This document shows, one piece after another, positions 63,746 through 64,000 of a stretch of 64,000 nt of DNA (position 1 is the first letter of the stretch; every line of letters begins with the position of its first letter). The position numbers were made by a program, and so were the translations under genes. The notes beneath the pieces were generated by a model. That model saw only the letters and a list, made by a program, of their open reading frames with translations. It was not told the DNA's origin and ran no database searches. The stretch is from Odontocerum albicorne (Eukaryota; Arthropoda; Insecta; Trichoptera; Odontoceridae): NCBI GenBank assembly GCA_949825065.1, contig OX463855.1, positions 38,822,301 through 38,886,300 of the forward strand, in the 5' to 3' direction.

Positions 63746-64000
63746 CTTAAATAATCTACCTCACCGCCAATCAAATAATATTATAATTTATTAACTAACT
63801 ATTATATTATTCTGTCTACATTTTCCTATGTCGGACCACAGCAATCCTCTAATTGCTGCCTTCGGGGCCTACGAGAGTAAGTCCGACCTACCTTTCCGTT
63901 ATAAGCACAGGCTTCCGAAGCATCATCTGTTGCCTGATTAGTCCACCAGGGAGGGCCAGCAGAGAGGCAGTAGTATTAACAGGGAGGACCAAGGTCTGAG
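63745..64000. other. Unassigned, G+C-richer at the edge of the window
   Basis: From 63,825 the composition rises and short frames appear on both strands, none with a motif I know. It may be the start of a feature that lies outside the window. Confidence 0.3.

Noticed and set aside
1..64000. Insect telomeric TTAGG arrays
   Set aside because: No run of TTAGG units was found.

Overview
The window is AT-rich nuclear DNA from an animal, almost certainly an insect or close arthropod. The signs are several mariner lineages (one almost intact), many 5'-truncated non-LTR retrotransposon (LINE) tails of the type common in insects, hAT and PIF/Harbinger derivatives, foldback repeats and satellite arrays with higher-order structure. 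I recognise no host protein-coding gene, no CRISPR and no bacterial operon structure. Nearly everything identifiable is transposon-derived, often nested.

Layout. 0-3.7 kb: 34-bp and 86-bp tandem arrays, LINE tail fragments, a foldback palindrome and a 230-bp TIR element. 4.8-7.5 kb: about 19 copies of a 141-143-bp satellite, the first twelve in a 569-bp four-unit higher-order pattern. 8.3-18.8 kb: a 9.7-kb LTR retroelement (8,638-18,335) sitting inside a LINE reverse transcriptase (RT). Its LTRs differ only in one poly-T length and it is flanked by a 4-bp CAGC duplication. Its 6.8-kb interior has no pol, one short gag-like frame and several tandem arrays of RNA-hairpin units whose stems show compensatory changes. 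19-24 kb: a dispersed repeat with an inverted-repeat core, amplified as a 297-bp array, and a deleted mariner. 24-36 kb: mostly LINE fragments, including one inserted in another LINE's RNase H with a 17-bp target duplication. 36-44 kb: a mariner 5' end, a matching inverted end 7.3 kb away, and between them a hAT element holding a Harbinger element that carries a MADF-like first exon. 44-50 kb: degraded DNA transposons and LINEs. 50-57 kb: a 5'-truncated mariner, a 65-bp perfect-hairpin array, a hAT MITE, a tRNA-like sequence, a 1,286-bp mariner with perfect 31-bp TIRs and one in-frame stop, and a 140-143-bp satellite. 57-64 kb: LINE fragments, a second Harbinger copy, a deleted mariner with TIRs in CGAGG, and a foldback element split by a LINE.

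Three signals stand out. (1) The LTR element looks like a young non-autonomous element built from covarying hairpins; it would need gag and pol supplied in trans. (2) The octamer TACTCGTA/TACGAGTA occurs at least 27 times outside satellites, about ten times a rough composition estimate. At a few loci it looks like a 6-bp gain at a TA, which resembles an excision footprint of a mariner whose ends read CGAG. (3) Two Harbinger-type elements both keep an ATG and a splice donor bounding a MADF-like exon.
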